A stretch of 61,541 nt of DNA from Flavobacterium sp. GTDB lineage: Bacteria > Bacteroidota > Bacteroidia > Chitinophagales > Chitinophagaceae. Positions 44,768 to 53,813 of the stretch are shown piece by piece. Both the position numbers and the translations under genes were made by a program. The DNA is taken from contig JASGCX010000015.1 in NCBI GenBank assembly GCA_030053925.1, positions 1 through 61,541 on the forward strand. The letters are read 5' to 3'. The notes beneath the pieces are model-generated. The model was not told where the DNA came from and made no database searches. It worked only from the letters and a program-made list of their open reading frames with translations. Every line of letters starts with the position of its first letter. Within the stretch, counting starts at the first letter, position 1.

Positions 44768-46735
44768 ATGAGAATTATTTCATTCGTAGCCTTTTTTGTT
44801 TGTTTAGTTACAACCGAAACAAACGCTCAAACAAACGCACCTTTTACCATTAAAGCCAACAATTTAAAAGCACCTATTCAACCAACCATGTGGGGCGTGT
44901 TTTTTGAAGATATTAATATGGGCGCTGATGGTGGCTTGTATGCAGAATTAGTAAAAAATCGTTCGTTTGAATTTGCCAATCCACTAATGGGCTGGAAAGA
45001 ACAACGACAAGCAGGCAGCAATGTGCTAATTGTTAATAGAAATATAGAACATAGCCCCAATCCTCGCTTTGCTAGAGTAACGGTAAACGCTACAAAGCCA
45101 TTTGGCATTACCAACGAGGGCTTTAGAGGCATGGGCATTAAAAAAGATAATGGCTACGATTTTTCGGTATGGGCAGCCATGCAAGATGGCAGCAGTATAA
45201 CCTTGAAGGCAGAACTAGTTTCGCCTAATGGCAATAAACTAGGCAGTACATTGGTAAGCATATCGGGCAAAAAATGGAAGCAATACAAAGTAAGTTTTAC
45301 TGCAAATGCTACCGAGGCTAAAGCCAAATTAAACATTTGGTTTGAGGGCAAAGGCGTTGTAGATGTAGATATGATTTCACTATTTCCACAAGACACTTGG
45401 AAAAGAAGACCAGGTGGCTTACGTGCAGACCTGGTGCAGCTTTTGGCCGATATGAAGCCAGGTTTTATTCGCTTTCCTGGTGGTTGCATTGTAGAAGGTA
45501 AAGATTTAGCAAACCGTTATCAATGGAAAAAAACGATAGGTAAAATTGAAGATAGAGAAGTAATTGTAAACCGCTGGAATACAGAATTTGCACACAGACT
45601 AACACCCGATTATTACCAATCTTTTGGACTAGGCTTTTTTGAATATTTTCAAATGGCAGAAGATATTGGCGCAGAACCTTTACCAATATTAAACTGTGGC
45701 ATGGCTTGCCAATTTAACACAGCAGAAGTGGTAGCTACAAACCAATTAGACCCTTACATTAAAGACGCATTAGACCTAATTGAATTTGCCAATGGCAGTA
45801 CCAATTCAAAATGGGGTAAAGTAAGAGCAGATATGGGACACCCAAAACCATTTAATTTAAAATTGATGGGCATTGGCAATGAAAACTGGGGCCCACAATA
45901 CATAGAGCGTAACAAACTATTTACCCAAGCTATTAAAGCTAAATATCCAAACATAAAATTAGTAAACAGTTCTGGTACCGATCAGTCTGGTGAGCGCTTT
46001 GATTACCTAAATGGCGAACTAAGAAAAATGAACGCAGATATTATTGATGAACATTACTACCGTGATGCAAATTGGTTTACACAAAATGCCAAACGCTACG
46101 ATACCTACAACCCTAATGGTTCTAAAGTATTTGCAGGCGAATACTCGGCACAAAGCAAAGCAATTGGTAGCAGCGAAAATAAAAATAGTTGGGTTTGTGC
46201 ATTATCGGAAGCCGCTTTTATGACTGGCCTCGAACGCAATGCTGGCGTGGTTTACATGGCTTCTTATGCACCACTATTTGCACACGTAGATGCTTGGCAA
46301 TGGACACCTAATTTAATATGGATGAACAACTTACAAGCCTACGGTACACCTAACTACTACGTTCAAAAATTATTCTCTTTAAACAAGGGCACGCAAGTAG
46401 TACCAATTTTATTAAACAACAATGTAGTAGCTGGTGAAGATAGTTTATTTGCAACAGCAAGTATTGATAAAAACACCAACGAGTTACTAATAAAAGTGGT
46501 GAATACCTCAGACAAAAATATTACCAAACAATTTGTTTTTGAAGGGGTAAATAAACTAGATTCTAAAGCATTGATTACACTTTTAAAGTCAGATGATTTA
46601 AACAAAGTAAACTCACTAGATGAACCAAATTCTGTAAGCCCTATAGAAAGCACACTTGCAGTTACTGGCAAAAATATCAACATTGTTTTACCCGCTTATT
46701 CTATGCAAGTAATTAAAGTAAAAATTATTAACTAA
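44768..46735 (+). CDS. GH51 alpha-L-arabinofuranosidase with CBM-like insert
   Basis: 655 residues; signal peptide (about 1-20, ending T-N-A-Q). G-V-F-F-E-D-I-N-M-G-A-D-G-G-L-Y-A-E-L-V-K-N-R-S-F-E (about 42-67) is the GH51 N-terminal hallmark. A carbohydrate-binding-like beta domain (about 75-210) is inserted. The barrel follows, with acid/base E372 in G-I-G-N-E-N-W-G and nucleophile E458 in F-A-G-E-Y-S, and a C-terminal beta domain. It removes arabinose side groups from RG-I arabinan. First gene of a tight operon (6 nt to GH43, then 12 nt to GH97). Confidence 0.92.
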   Translation: MRIISFVAFFVCLVTTETNAQTNAPFTIKANNLKAPIQPTMWGVFFEDINMGADGGLYAELVKNRSFEFANPLMGWKEQRQAGSNVLIVNRNIEHSPNPRFARVTVNATKPFGITNEGFRGMGIKKDNGYDFSVWAAMQDGSSITLKAELVSPNGNKLGSTLVSISGKKWKQYKVSFTANATEAKAKLNIWFEGKGVVDVDMISLFPQDTWKRRPGGLRADLVQLLADMKPGFIRFPGGCIVEGKDLANRYQWKKTIGKIEDREVIVNRWNTEFAHRLTPDYYQSFGLGFFEYFQMAEDIGAEPLPILNCGMACQFNTAEVVATNQLDPYIKDALDLIEFANGSTNSKWGKVRADMGHPKPFNLKLMGIGNENWGPQYIERNKLFTQAIKAKYPNIKLVNSSGTDQSGERFDYLNGELRKMNADIIDEHYYRDANWFTQNAKRYDTYNPNGSKVFAGEYSAQSKAIGSSENKNSWVCALSEAAFMTGLERNAGVVYMASYAPLFAHVDAWQWTPNLIWMNNLQAYGTPNYYVQKLFSLNKGTQVVPILLNNNVVAGEDSLFATASIDKNTNELLIKVVNTSDKNITKQFVFEGVNKLDSKALITLLKSDDLNKVNSLDEPNSVSPIESTLAVTGKNINIVLPAYSMQVIKVKIIN

Positions 46736-46741
46736 AACTGT

Positions 46742-47761
46742 ATGCATAGCTTATTTGCTATCAAACGCTTTATACTTACAACTGCTGCAATTGTAATGGT
46801 TGTGGCAGTTTTGTTTTGTAATAAAGTACACGCACAAGTAAGCAGTATCTCAGTTCACGACCCTGTTATTATTCAACAAGATAGCATCTACCATATTTTT
46901 TGTACTGGTAGAGGTATCTCACATTGGTCATCTACCAACTTAATTAATTGGCAAAAAGAAAAACCCGTTTTTGATACTTTACCTTGGGCTGTGCAAGAAA
47001 TTACTGGCTTTAAAAATCATATTTGGGCACCCGATATAAGCTACTACAAAGGGCAGTATTATCTCTACTATTCTATTTCTACATTTGGTAAAAACAATTC
47101 TGCAATAGGGCTTGCAACCAATGCTACACTTAACCCAAAAGATAGCAATTACAAGTGGCTAAATCATGGCAAAGTATTTAGGTCATACGCAAATAAAGAC
47201 CGCTTTAATGCCATTGACCCTAATTTTATAACAGACAATAAAGGTAGCCCGTGGCTTAGCTTTGGCTCGTTTTGGAGTGGCATTAAACTAATAAAATTAA
47301 ATGTAGATGGTACAAGCATTAATACCACCAATAACAATATTTACAGCATAGCTAGTAGAAGCAGCAAAGACTTTACAATGGTAGATTCTAGCAAAAATGA
47401 TGGTGCTATTGAAGCACCATTTATCTACAAAAAAAATAAGTACTACTATCTGTTTACATCACTTGCTTTATGCTGCCGTGCAGAAAAAAGTACTTATAAA
47501 ATAGCCGTTGGTAGGTGTACAAATATTACGGGCCCTTACCTTGACAAACAAGGCATTGATATGTTACATGGTGGCGGTACTATTTTAGCCGCTGGCGATA
47601 ATAACTGGTATGCTGTAGGGCACAATGGCATTGCCAACTTAAACGGTAAAGATTACATCATTTACCATGGCTACGATAAAAACGATAATGGAAAATCTAA
47701 GCTCGTTTTACAACAGTTGTTATGGGATGCTGAAGGCTGGCCAAAAATTTTTAAACCATAA
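46742..47761 (+). CDS. GH43 arabinan endo-1,5-alpha-L-arabinosidase
   Basis: 339 residues with a signal peptide (about 1-32). Five-bladed propeller signs: V-H-D40-P-V-I-I (catalytic base), W-A-P-D-I-S-Y-Y-K-G-Q-Y-Y-L-Y-Y (about 96-111), A-I-D-P-N-F (about 158, pKa modulator Asp) and I-E224-A-P-F-I (catalytic acid). H-G-G-G-T near the end is typical of the arabinanase subgroup that binds a metal. It cuts alpha-1,5-arabinan; together with GH51 it strips the arabinan branches. Confidence 0.9.
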   Translation: MHSLFAIKRFILTTAAIVMVVAVLFCNKVHAQVSSISVHDPVIIQQDSIYHIFCTGRGISHWSSTNLINWQKEKPVFDTLPWAVQEITGFKNHIWAPDISYYKGQYYLYYSISTFGKNNSAIGLATNATLNPKDSNYKWLNHGKVFRSYANKDRFNAIDPNFITDNKGSPWLSFGSFWSGIKLIKLNVDGTSINTTNNNIYSIASRSSKDFTMVDSSKNDGAIEAPFIYKKNKYYYLFTSLALCCRAEKSTYKIAVGRCTNITGPYLDKQGIDMLHGGGTILAAGDNNWYAVGHNGIANLNGKDYIIYHGYDKNDNGKSKLVLQQLLWDAEGWPKIFKP

Positions 47762-47773
47762 ATCACAATAGGT

Positions 47774-49732
47774 ATGTTTACTAAGTTACTTGGTTACAAA
47801 AAGTTGCTAGTTGTTTTGCCACAACTCATTGCATTATCGAGCATTGCCCAAAAAAGCTTCACCGTAAGTAGCCCCAATAAAAAGCTAAGTGCTATTTGCA
47901 CCATTAACAAAAATGGCGATGCTACTTACAATATTCTCTATTTACAACAACCCCTTTTAGAAAAATCGAAACTTGGTATTGTAAGAGAAGATGCGGATTT
48001 TAGTATAGCATTACTGTTTGTAAGTGCCTCTAAAAACAGCATAATAAAAGACAGCTACCATATACTTACTGCTAAAAAAAGCAACATCAATTATATAGCT
48101 ACGCAAAAAATTATTGCTTTAAAAACAGCGAGTGGCAAAAGGATGAATATTGTTTTTAGAGTATCAAACGATGGTGTTGCTTTTCAATACCAATTTCCTC
48201 AACGTTCAAACGAGTTAAAAAAGATAAGTGCAGAAGCAACAACTTTTCATTTTAAAGATAGCACCAAGGCTTGGCTACAACCTAAAACAGAAGCACAAAG
48301 TGGCTGGGAACATTCAAACCCATCTTACGAAGCCCACTACATGATGGCTATTACTACTGGCACGCCTTCGCCTACTAAAAACGGTTGGGTATATCCTGCC
48401 ATGTTTTGTTACAAAAATGTTTGGATGCTTATTACAGAAGCAAGCCTTGGCAAAACCTATTGTGGTACTGCTTTACAGCAACTATCGCCTAACAACGAAT
48501 ACAGTATTGGTTTTCCGCAAGCACCAGAAACCATGAAGGATAGTGCTTTAAACCCGCAATCTATCTTACCATGGCACACGCCTTGGCGCATTATCACGGT
48601 GGGTAATTTACAAACAATTGCAGAGTCTACACTGGGTACCGACCTAGCTTTTCCTGCTAAAAAAATGGATACCAATTTTATAAAACCAGGCAAAGCATCG
48701 TGGAGCTGGATTTTATTAAAAGACAATTCTATTGTGTACGATGTACAAAAGAAATACATAGACTACGCTGCCGATATGCATTGGGATTACTGCTTAATAG
48801 ATGCCGATTGGGATAAAAAAATTGGGTATGATAAAATTGAAGAACTTACCAAATATGCCGCTAGTAAAAAAGTAAACCTACTACTTTGGTACAATTCTGC
48901 TGGCAATTGGAACACCGTGAAATACGCACCACGCAATATTTTGGTAGATCCTGTAAGCCGTAACAACGAGTTTGCAAGAATTGAAAAGATGGGCATTAAA
49001 GGTGTAAAAATTGACTTCTTTGCAGGCGATGGTCAGTGGATGATTGAGTACTACCAAAACATTTTAGAAGATGCTGCCAAGCATCATTTGTTGGTAAATT
49101 TTCATGGCGCAACATTGCCACGTGGTTGGCAAAGAACCTATCCTAACTTAATGACTACCGAAGCCGTTTATGGTTACGAGATGATTACGTTTGCACAAAA
49201 AGATGCTGACCTTGCACCACAACACATGGTGATGAGCGCATTTGCCCGCAATGCCTTTGACCCAATGGATTTTACCCCTGTATCTCTTTACAAAATTCCT
49301 AAAATTAACCGTGTTACTAGCCCTTGTTTTGAACTGGCAACAGGCATTATCTTCTTATCAGGCATTCAGCATTATGTAGAAGGACCAGATGGCATGGCAC
49401 ATGTAAATGCTGCCGTAAAAAAACTGATGCAAACCATACCATCGGTGTGGGACGATGTGAAATTTATAGATGGCTACCCTGGCAAATACTATGTAGTGGC
49501 AAGGCGTGCTGGCAAAAAATGGTATATAGCAGGCATTAATGCCGATAGCACAGACCGTAAAATAACCATAGATTTAAGCTTTATAAGCAAGCAGTTTAAA
49601 CAAGGTGGTTTATATTCTGACTATCCAAGCAATACAGAATTTCCAGTAGAATTTTCAAGGTTCAATTTGATACCAAAACAAAAGGCAACAATTACCATGA
49701 AACCAAATGGTGGTTTTGTATTGGTACTTTAA
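47774..49732 (+). CDS. GH97 glycoside hydrolase, retaining (alpha-galactosidase-like) type
   Basis: 652 residues; signal peptide (about 1-25). The N-terminal beta-supersandwich (about 28-280), (beta/alpha)8 barrel (about 285-560) and C-terminal beta domain fit GH97. G-V-K-I-D414-F-F-A-G-D is present, where D414 corresponds to the nucleophile Asp of retaining GH97 enzymes such as the Bacteroides alpha-galactosidase; inverting SusB-type enzymes lack it. S-W-S-W and W-Y-N-S-A-G are further family landmarks. An alpha-galactosidase or beta-L-arabinopyranosidase role on pectin side chains is likely. Confidence 0.85.
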   Translation: MFTKLLGYKKLLVVLPQLIALSSIAQKSFTVSSPNKKLSAICTINKNGDATYNILYLQQPLLEKSKLGIVREDADFSIALLFVSASKNSIIKDSYHILTAKKSNINYIATQKIIALKTASGKRMNIVFRVSNDGVAFQYQFPQRSNELKKISAEATTFHFKDSTKAWLQPKTEAQSGWEHSNPSYEAHYMMAITTGTPSPTKNGWVYPAMFCYKNVWMLITEASLGKTYCGTALQQLSPNNEYSIGFPQAPETMKDSALNPQSILPWHTPWRIITVGNLQTIAESTLGTDLAFPAKKMDTNFIKPGKASWSWILLKDNSIVYDVQKKYIDYAADMHWDYCLIDADWDKKIGYDKIEELTKYAASKKVNLLLWYNSAGNWNTVKYAPRNILVDPVSRNNEFARIEKMGIKGVKIDFFAGDGQWMIEYYQNILEDAAKHHLLVNFHGATLPRGWQRTYPNLMTTEAVYGYEMITFAQKDADLAPQHMVMSAFARNAFDPMDFTPVSLYKIPKINRVTSPCFELATGIIFLSGIQHYVEGPDGMAHVNAAVKKLMQTIPSVWDDVKFIDGYPGKYYVVARRAGKKWYIAGINADSTDRKITIDLSFISKQFKQGGLYSDYPSNTEFPVEFSRFNLIPKQKATITMKPNGGFVLVL

Positions 49733-49927
49733 TACTGCTTATAATTTTATGGCAAATGGTTAGCTAGCAGTAGTAATTGTGTTTGTAAAAATTGCTTTGT
49801 TTTATTTGTAAAAACCAATGGCAGAAACAGTTTCAGCTTGGTAAGCTATGTTTTTAAACCTGCATAAAAATGTGTTTGCTTAAAATACAGCAGCTTATGC
49901 GTTGGGTATTGCAGCTAAAAGCGCACT

Positions 49928-49944
49928 AGCCGCATAAAGCGGCT
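49928..49944. terminator. short hairpin between convergent GH97 and GH105 genes
   Basis: AGCCGC-ATAAA-GCGGCT, six pairs, in the 258-nt intergenic region. It is weak and without a clear T-run, but the convergent position fits termination. Confidence 0.35.
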
Positions 49945-49990
49945 GAGTACTTGCAACAAAAAGCCCAACCACCTTAGTAGTAACGCCACA

Positions 49991-51127
49991 TTATTTAAGC
50001 TTACTTACTTCGCTACCAGCAAGTAAAAAACATCCTAGCCCAAAGTCTTCAAAGTCTGGCTCTCGGTTGTACAATACAGGTTGCGATTCTTTAGGTTCTT
50101 TACCAGTGCCTTGTACAAAACCTAAGAAACCATTTGGATGCACACAATCTTTAGCCATAACATTCCAAGCCTTAATAACCGCTGGTTTGTATAGTTTTTT
50201 ATCGAGCAAACCATTGTTAATACCAAATGCAAAACCATATACAAATAGCGATGTGCCAGTTAATTCTTTACCGCCAAAATTGGTGCTATCCATTAAGCTA
50301 ACGTTCCAAAATCCATCTTTGCGTTGCAGTGGTAGCAAGGCTTTGCACATAGTTTGGTAATCGTTTAAATACGCTTGATAGTGGCTATCTGTTTTAGGCA
50401 ACATCTCTAAAACACGCACCAATGCAGCAAGTACCCAGCCATTGCCACGAGACCAATAACAGTTACCACCATTAGGTTCTTTATAGGGTGCTACAAAGTC
50501 TTTATCTCGCCACCATAAGCCTTCTTTAGGGTTAAACAAACCATTGCCACCATGCTTATATTTTGAGAAAGCATACATCTGGTACATGCGATTGAAGTAA
50601 GACGTATCGTTGTAAATAACACCTAATCTTGTAAACACTGGCATGGCCATTTGCATCGCATCTATCCAATGCCAATCGTCAATTTTATCCGATTGCATCA
50701 TTAAATCTATCGAGGCTTTTATGTCTTTAATGCGCTCATCTTTTTTATCAATCAAATACAAGTCAATATAAGTTTGGCCACAGCATTGGTTATCGCCATT
50801 GCGTGTTTTAATGCCATCACGTAAGCCCCAATTATGTTTGGCACCCCAGTCTACAGCGTAGTTGTAGTAAGCCTCCTGCTTGTGAACACTGTACAATGCC
50901 ATTAAACCTTCGTAATACACGGCTCTCGTCCAAATATGGCTTGGCCAAGTTCTATTTCGTGACGGCACAAAAATGTCTTTACTAGGGTCGGGCCACTTTT
51001 GCATGAAGTAACTATTGGCCAAAGCCATTGTTTTAATAACTTCTTTTTTAGAGGGTAATTTTTGTGCGTAGCAACTAGATAATGCTAATAAAGCAACTAC
51101 AAAAATGCTGGTAAATAATAAACGCAT
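49991..51127 (-). CDS. GH105 unsaturated rhamnogalacturonyl hydrolase
   Basis: 378 residues with a lipoprotein-like signal (L-L-A-L-S-S-C-Y, Cys19). The (alpha/alpha)6 barrel has W-T-R-A-V-Y-Y-E-G-L-M-A-L (about 66-78), D-N-Q-C-C-G-Q-T-Y (about 112-120) and D-D-W-H-W-I-D156-A-M-Q-M-A-M-P, where D156 matches the catalytic Asp143 of YteR. It removes the unsaturated galacturonate left at the non-reducing end by the PL4 lyase. Its upstream region is interrupted at 51267 by the first inserted cassette-like unit. Confidence 0.92.
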   Translation of the reverse strand: MRLLFTSIFVVALLALSSCYAQKLPSKKEVIKTMALANSYFMQKWPDPSKDIFVPSRNRTWPSHIWTRAVYYEGLMALYSVHKQEAYYNYAVDWGAKHNWGLRDGIKTRNGDNQCCGQTYIDLYLIDKKDERIKDIKASIDLMMQSDKIDDWHWIDAMQMAMPVFTRLGVIYNDTSYFNRMYQMYAFSKYKHGGNGLFNPKEGLWWRDKDFVAPYKEPNGGNCYWSRGNGWVLAALVRVLEMLPKTDSHYQAYLNDYQTMCKALLPLQRKDGFWNVSLMDSTNFGGKELTGTSLFVYGFAFGINNGLLDKKLYKPAVIKAWNVMAKDCVHPNGFLGFVQGTGKEPKESQPVLYNREPDFEDFGLGCFLLAGSEVSKLK

Positions 51128-51266
51128 AACTCGGTATTTATTGGGTATAACTGAAGTAATTATTGGGTTTTACAATAGTGGCAAATACTAGTAGATTGTT
51201 AGTGAACGCACAACCAAACGCTTGATTTACTTTAATTACAATTGGCTAAATTACGCACATCATATC

Positions 51267-51275
51267 GTTGTGTGC
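51267..51275 (+). repeat. 5' boundary of the restriction-modification cassette-like unit
   Basis: GTTGTGTGC here is a perfect 9-nt complement of GCACACAAC at 53478-53486, the first bases of this unit's own attC-like element. It marks the left end of the 4.56-kb insertion in the pectin locus. Confidence 0.7.
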
Positions 51276-51393
51276 AATTATGGGGACACTTCGCAAATTC
51301 AAAGTAACTTTTGTCTTAAAGAACTTATATAGTTAACTATTTTATAGATTTGCCAACTCTAAAAATAAACATAAAAAATCAGACAACTTTAGA

Positions 51394-52164
51394 ATGGTAA
51401 AACTTGACGACATTAAACTAATTTATAAAATTACCGAGAATGGTCATAGTGGCTATTTCATAGAGTTCAAGGATGGAAGAAAAATTCATTTAACAAAGAA
51501 AAGAACAATAATTGCATTACTTGTACTCATTAAGAATGGAATAGGTTCTGAATCAGATATAGCACAAGGTAATACTACAATAAATGAAATTCGTAACATA
51601 CTTGGTAACGCTCTTGAAGACAATATAATTCAAGACTACTATGGAGATGCAAACAAACCTTACAGTGAACTTTGGAATGAAGAAGGATTTACTTTTATAG
51701 ATAACCTTAAAGGAGGAAGAATAGATAAAAGCCAAAAATACACACTCAAAATTGAAGACCACCACAAACTTTTTACAGTTTCAAAAAAAGCTAATCGAAA
51801 AGCACCATCGACAGAACAAAAGGCCAAAATTAGAACTTCACAAAAAAATAAATGCAATTTCTGTGGCTCAAAAATAATGACTACTGATAAGTTGACAGAA
51901 ACTACATATGCTAAAGACAGAAGACGAGAAGTTTTTGACCACAGAATTCCAGTTGAAAAGGGTGGAAATTCCAGCTTAGAAAATTATCAAGCCCTGTGTT
52001 TTTATTGCAATAAGTGTAAGTGGCAAATCTGTAATATCTGTGATATAGAAGGATGTGATACAAACTGTGCTTTATGTACTCCAGAAAAAAGCAAACTAAT
52101 TAGCCCTACTAATGAAAATATTTCAGATGTTCTTGCTAGTCGTAATATTTTCAATAAATCATAA
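51394..52164 (+). CDS. HNH endonuclease of a type II restriction-modification system
   Basis: 256 residues. The N-terminal half (about 28-115) looks like a winged helix (L-T-K-K-R-T-I-I-A-L-L-V-L-I-K...F-I-D-N-L-K-G-G-R-I). The HNH domain has C154-N-F-C157, F-D182-H183-R-I-P-V-E-K-G-G, N197 and C202-F-Y-C205, then a second Cys cluster (C213, C216, C221, C225, C228). The gene converges on, and overlaps by 14 nt, a C5 DNA methyltransferase gene. The recognition site cannot be predicted. The TAGATTTG at 51345-51352 is a possible -7 box. Confidence 0.82.
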   Translation: MVKLDDIKLIYKITENGHSGYFIEFKDGRKIHLTKKRTIIALLVLIKNGIGSESDIAQGNTTINEIRNILGNALEDNIIQDYYGDANKPYSELWNEEGFTFIDNLKGGRIDKSQKYTLKIEDHHKLFTVSKKANRKAPSTEQKAKIRTSQKNKCNFCGSKIMTTDKLTETTYAKDRRREVFDHRIPVEKGGNSSLENYQALCFYCNKCKWQICNICDIEGCDTNCALCTPEKSKLISPTNENISDVLASRNIFNKS

Positions 52165-53161
52165 TTTGCCTAATTATATCTTTTCCAATTGATTGAATTA
52201 CTGGTGGACAAACTGCATTCGCAAGTTGCTTAATTGAACTTGTTCTTGAAGTTGGGAATTTAAAATTATCAGGAAATCCCATAAGTCTTTTCATTTCTAG
52301 AAGACTTAAATGTCTTCGTTCTCCTGTATATACAGGTATCATAGCACCACCACCACTAATACTTACAGCAAAAGTTGGAAGAGGTTTGTCAATTGAAAGA
52401 GCTCTAATTCCACTTGAACGTATTTGAAGTACACAATTATTTAAATCAGCATTTGTATCAACTCGTTCTAACTTCTTCCTTGTTTTAGGCAACTCAAAAC
52501 CTACCTCTTGTTCAACTATTTTACCAATGTATAAATCAATATACTTGTTCCATTTTTCGGAGATTGGAATTGAATTATCACCTTTTTCAATGACAGTACG
52601 AAAACTAATTTTTGGCTTAGTCTTTTTTGTAAATTCAAATAACTGGCTCGTTAAATCTTTTCTCTGACCAACAATATAAACTCTTTTTCTAGTTTGGGGA
52701 ATTCCGAAATTTGAACTATCAAGTATTTCATACGATACATTATAACCTATTTCGTCAAGCGTTGCTAAAATGCTTTTCATCACTTCACCTTTGTTAATAA
52801 TAACAAGATTTGTTACATTTTCTAGGAAAACAACCTTAGGTTGGCTCTGCTTAATTATTTCAGCCAATTTGAAAAATATTTCACCTCTTGGGTCGTTAAA
52901 TCCTTTTTGCTTACCAGCAATAGAAAAAGGTTGACAAGGGAATCCTGCACAAAAAACATCGACAGAAGGGAAAGTCGTAGGATTTATTTTAAGAACATCG
53001 TGAAAATCAAATTTTTCTCCAAAATTTGATTTGTAAGTGGCTTCGCAATCTCCGTCAATTTCTGACGAATAAATGCAATGACCTCCGATTGATTCTAACC
53101 CTATTCTAAAACCACCTATTCCAGCACACAAATCTGAAAATGTAAACTTTTTATCTGCCAT
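52151..53161 (-). CDS. DNA (cytosine-5-)-methyltransferase
   Basis: 336 residues from the ATG at 53161 (MADKKFTFSDLCAGIGGF); upstream Mets would lie over the promoter. All C5-MTase motifs are in order: D-L-C-A-G-I-G-G-F (I, about 10-18), G-F-P-C76-Q-P-F-S (IV, catalytic Cys), F-L-E-N-V (VI, about 112-116), Q-T-R-K-R-V-Y (VIII) and L-A-N-A-V-C-P-P-V (X, near the C-terminus). The variable target-recognition region is about 185-270. It protects host DNA from the partner HNH nuclease. A strong promoter (TTTG-19 nt-TACATTTG) precedes it, with a half-site of the control protein inside. Confidence 0.93.
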   Translation of the reverse strand: MADKKFTFSDLCAGIGGFRIGLESIGGHCIYSSEIDGDCEATYKSNFGEKFDFHDVLKINPTTFPSVDVFCAGFPCQPFSIAGKQKGFNDPRGEIFFKLAEIIKQSQPKVVFLENVTNLVIINKGEVMKSILATLDEIGYNVSYEILDSSNFGIPQTRKRVYIVGQRKDLTSQLFEFTKKTKPKISFRTVIEKGDNSIPISEKWNKYIDLYIGKIVEQEVGFELPKTRKKLERVDTNADLNNCVLQIRSSGIRALSIDKPLPTFAVSISGGGAMIPVYTGERRHLSLLEMKRLMGFPDNFKFPTSRTSSIKQLANAVCPPVIQSIGKDIIRQIMIY

Positions 53162-53181
53162 AATTATAAAGATTAACAACA

Positions 53182-53213
53182 CAAATGTATATTGTATTTT
53201 GATATAAGCAAAA
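53182..53213 (-). promoter_or_regulatory. promoter of the C5 methyltransferase gene with internal TTGATATAA site
   Basis: Minus strand: TTTG (53209-53212), 19-nt spacer, TACATTTG (53182-53189), an excellent Bacteroidota promoter match. TTGATATAA (53199-53207, plus strand) lies in the spacer and recurs at 53246-53254 before the XRE gene. Binding by the XRE protein would plausibly repress or tune methyltransferase transcription. Confidence 0.65.
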
Positions 53214-53245
53214 CATATTTTCAAATTTATTTACTATACTGTTTA

Positions 53246-53264
53246 TTGATATAAATTTGTATCG
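53246..53264 (+). promoter_or_regulatory. putative -7 box and palindromic operator of the XRE control gene
   Basis: TAAATTTG (53252-53259) fits TAnnTTTG. It overlaps a near-perfect palindrome GATATAAATTTGTATC (53248-53263; 7 of 8 pairs) and the second TTGATATAA. A transcript from here starts near 53266, so translation should begin at GTG 53281. Confidence 0.5.
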
Positions 53265-53280
53265 AAAAACTAGAGAAATA

Positions 53281-53475
53281 GTGAATAGAATAAAAAATAT
53301 TTTGGAAGAACAAGGCAGGTCACAGACTTGGTTGGCTAAACAGCTTAACAAAAGTTATGTAGTTGTGACAAATTATTGTAACAATAATAAACAACCTAGT
53401 ATTCCAATTTTAATCAAAATTGCAGAAATACTTGAAATTGATGTTAAAGATTTACTTGAGAGTACCAAAAAATAA
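53281..53475 (+). CDS. XRE family control protein of the restriction-modification unit
   Basis: 64 residues from GTG 53281. A TTG at 53257 would add 8 residues but lies inside the probable -7 element. The HTH domain covers most of the protein (R-I-K-N-I-L-E-E-Q-G-R-S-Q-T-W-L-A-K-Q-L-N-K-S-Y-V-V-V-T-N-Y-C-N-N-N-K-Q-P). Small XRE proteins of this form are the usual controllers of C5-methyltransferase genes in Bacteroidota. Divergent from the methyltransferase gene. The stop codon is 2 nt before the attC-like element. Confidence 0.82.
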   Translation: MNRIKNILEEQGRSQTWLAKQLNKSYVVVTNYCNNNKQPSIPILIKIAEILEIDVKDLLESTKK

Positions 53476-53477
53476 CC

Positions 53478-53675
53478 GCACACAACATTAGGTTTGGCAT
53501 TATTGGGGCTTGACGAATATATCCTCAACATTTGTTCTTTATTGTGCTTCAGTTCGGGCTGGACGTTATAAATTTGGCTTATGAATAAAACATCAGCAAT
53601 ATTGCAATTATTGGGCTTTGGTTATGGGCAGACGGAACTCGAAGGTCCCAAAAACGCCAAGCCCTAGCGTTGTGC
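53478..53675 (+). repeat. attC-like ~198-nt imperfect palindrome, copy 5
   Basis: It begins GCACACAACATTAGGTTTGG directly after the XRE stop and ends GCCAAGCCCTAGCGTTGTGC. The ends are inverted repeats of each other over about 19 nt. GGGCAGACGGAACTCGAAGG is shared with copy 3. Its last seven bases GTTGTGC form the 5' boundary of the next unit. Confidence 0.85.
53669..53675 (+). repeat. 5' boundary of the ATPase/nuclease cassette-like unit
   Basis: GTTGTGC is perfectly complementary to GCACAAC at 55641-55647, the start of the element that follows the pair. Confidence 0.65.
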
Positions 53676-53781
53676 ATCATACTATTCCACACCCTCTAAA
53701 TATCATACCGATTGACTACCCACAATATCAGTAAATCAATATTATAAGGTTAGAGCGGCAAACTTAAAATATTAATTTGAG

Positions 53782-53789
53782 TATCTTTA
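53782..53789 (+). promoter_or_regulatory. possible -7 box of the ATPase/nuclease pair
   Basis: TATCTTTA, one mismatch from TAnnTTTG, 24 nt before the ATPase start. No -33 partner is evident. Confidence 0.3.
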
Positions 53790-53813
53790 CAACCAAATTA
53801 TTACAAACCAATA

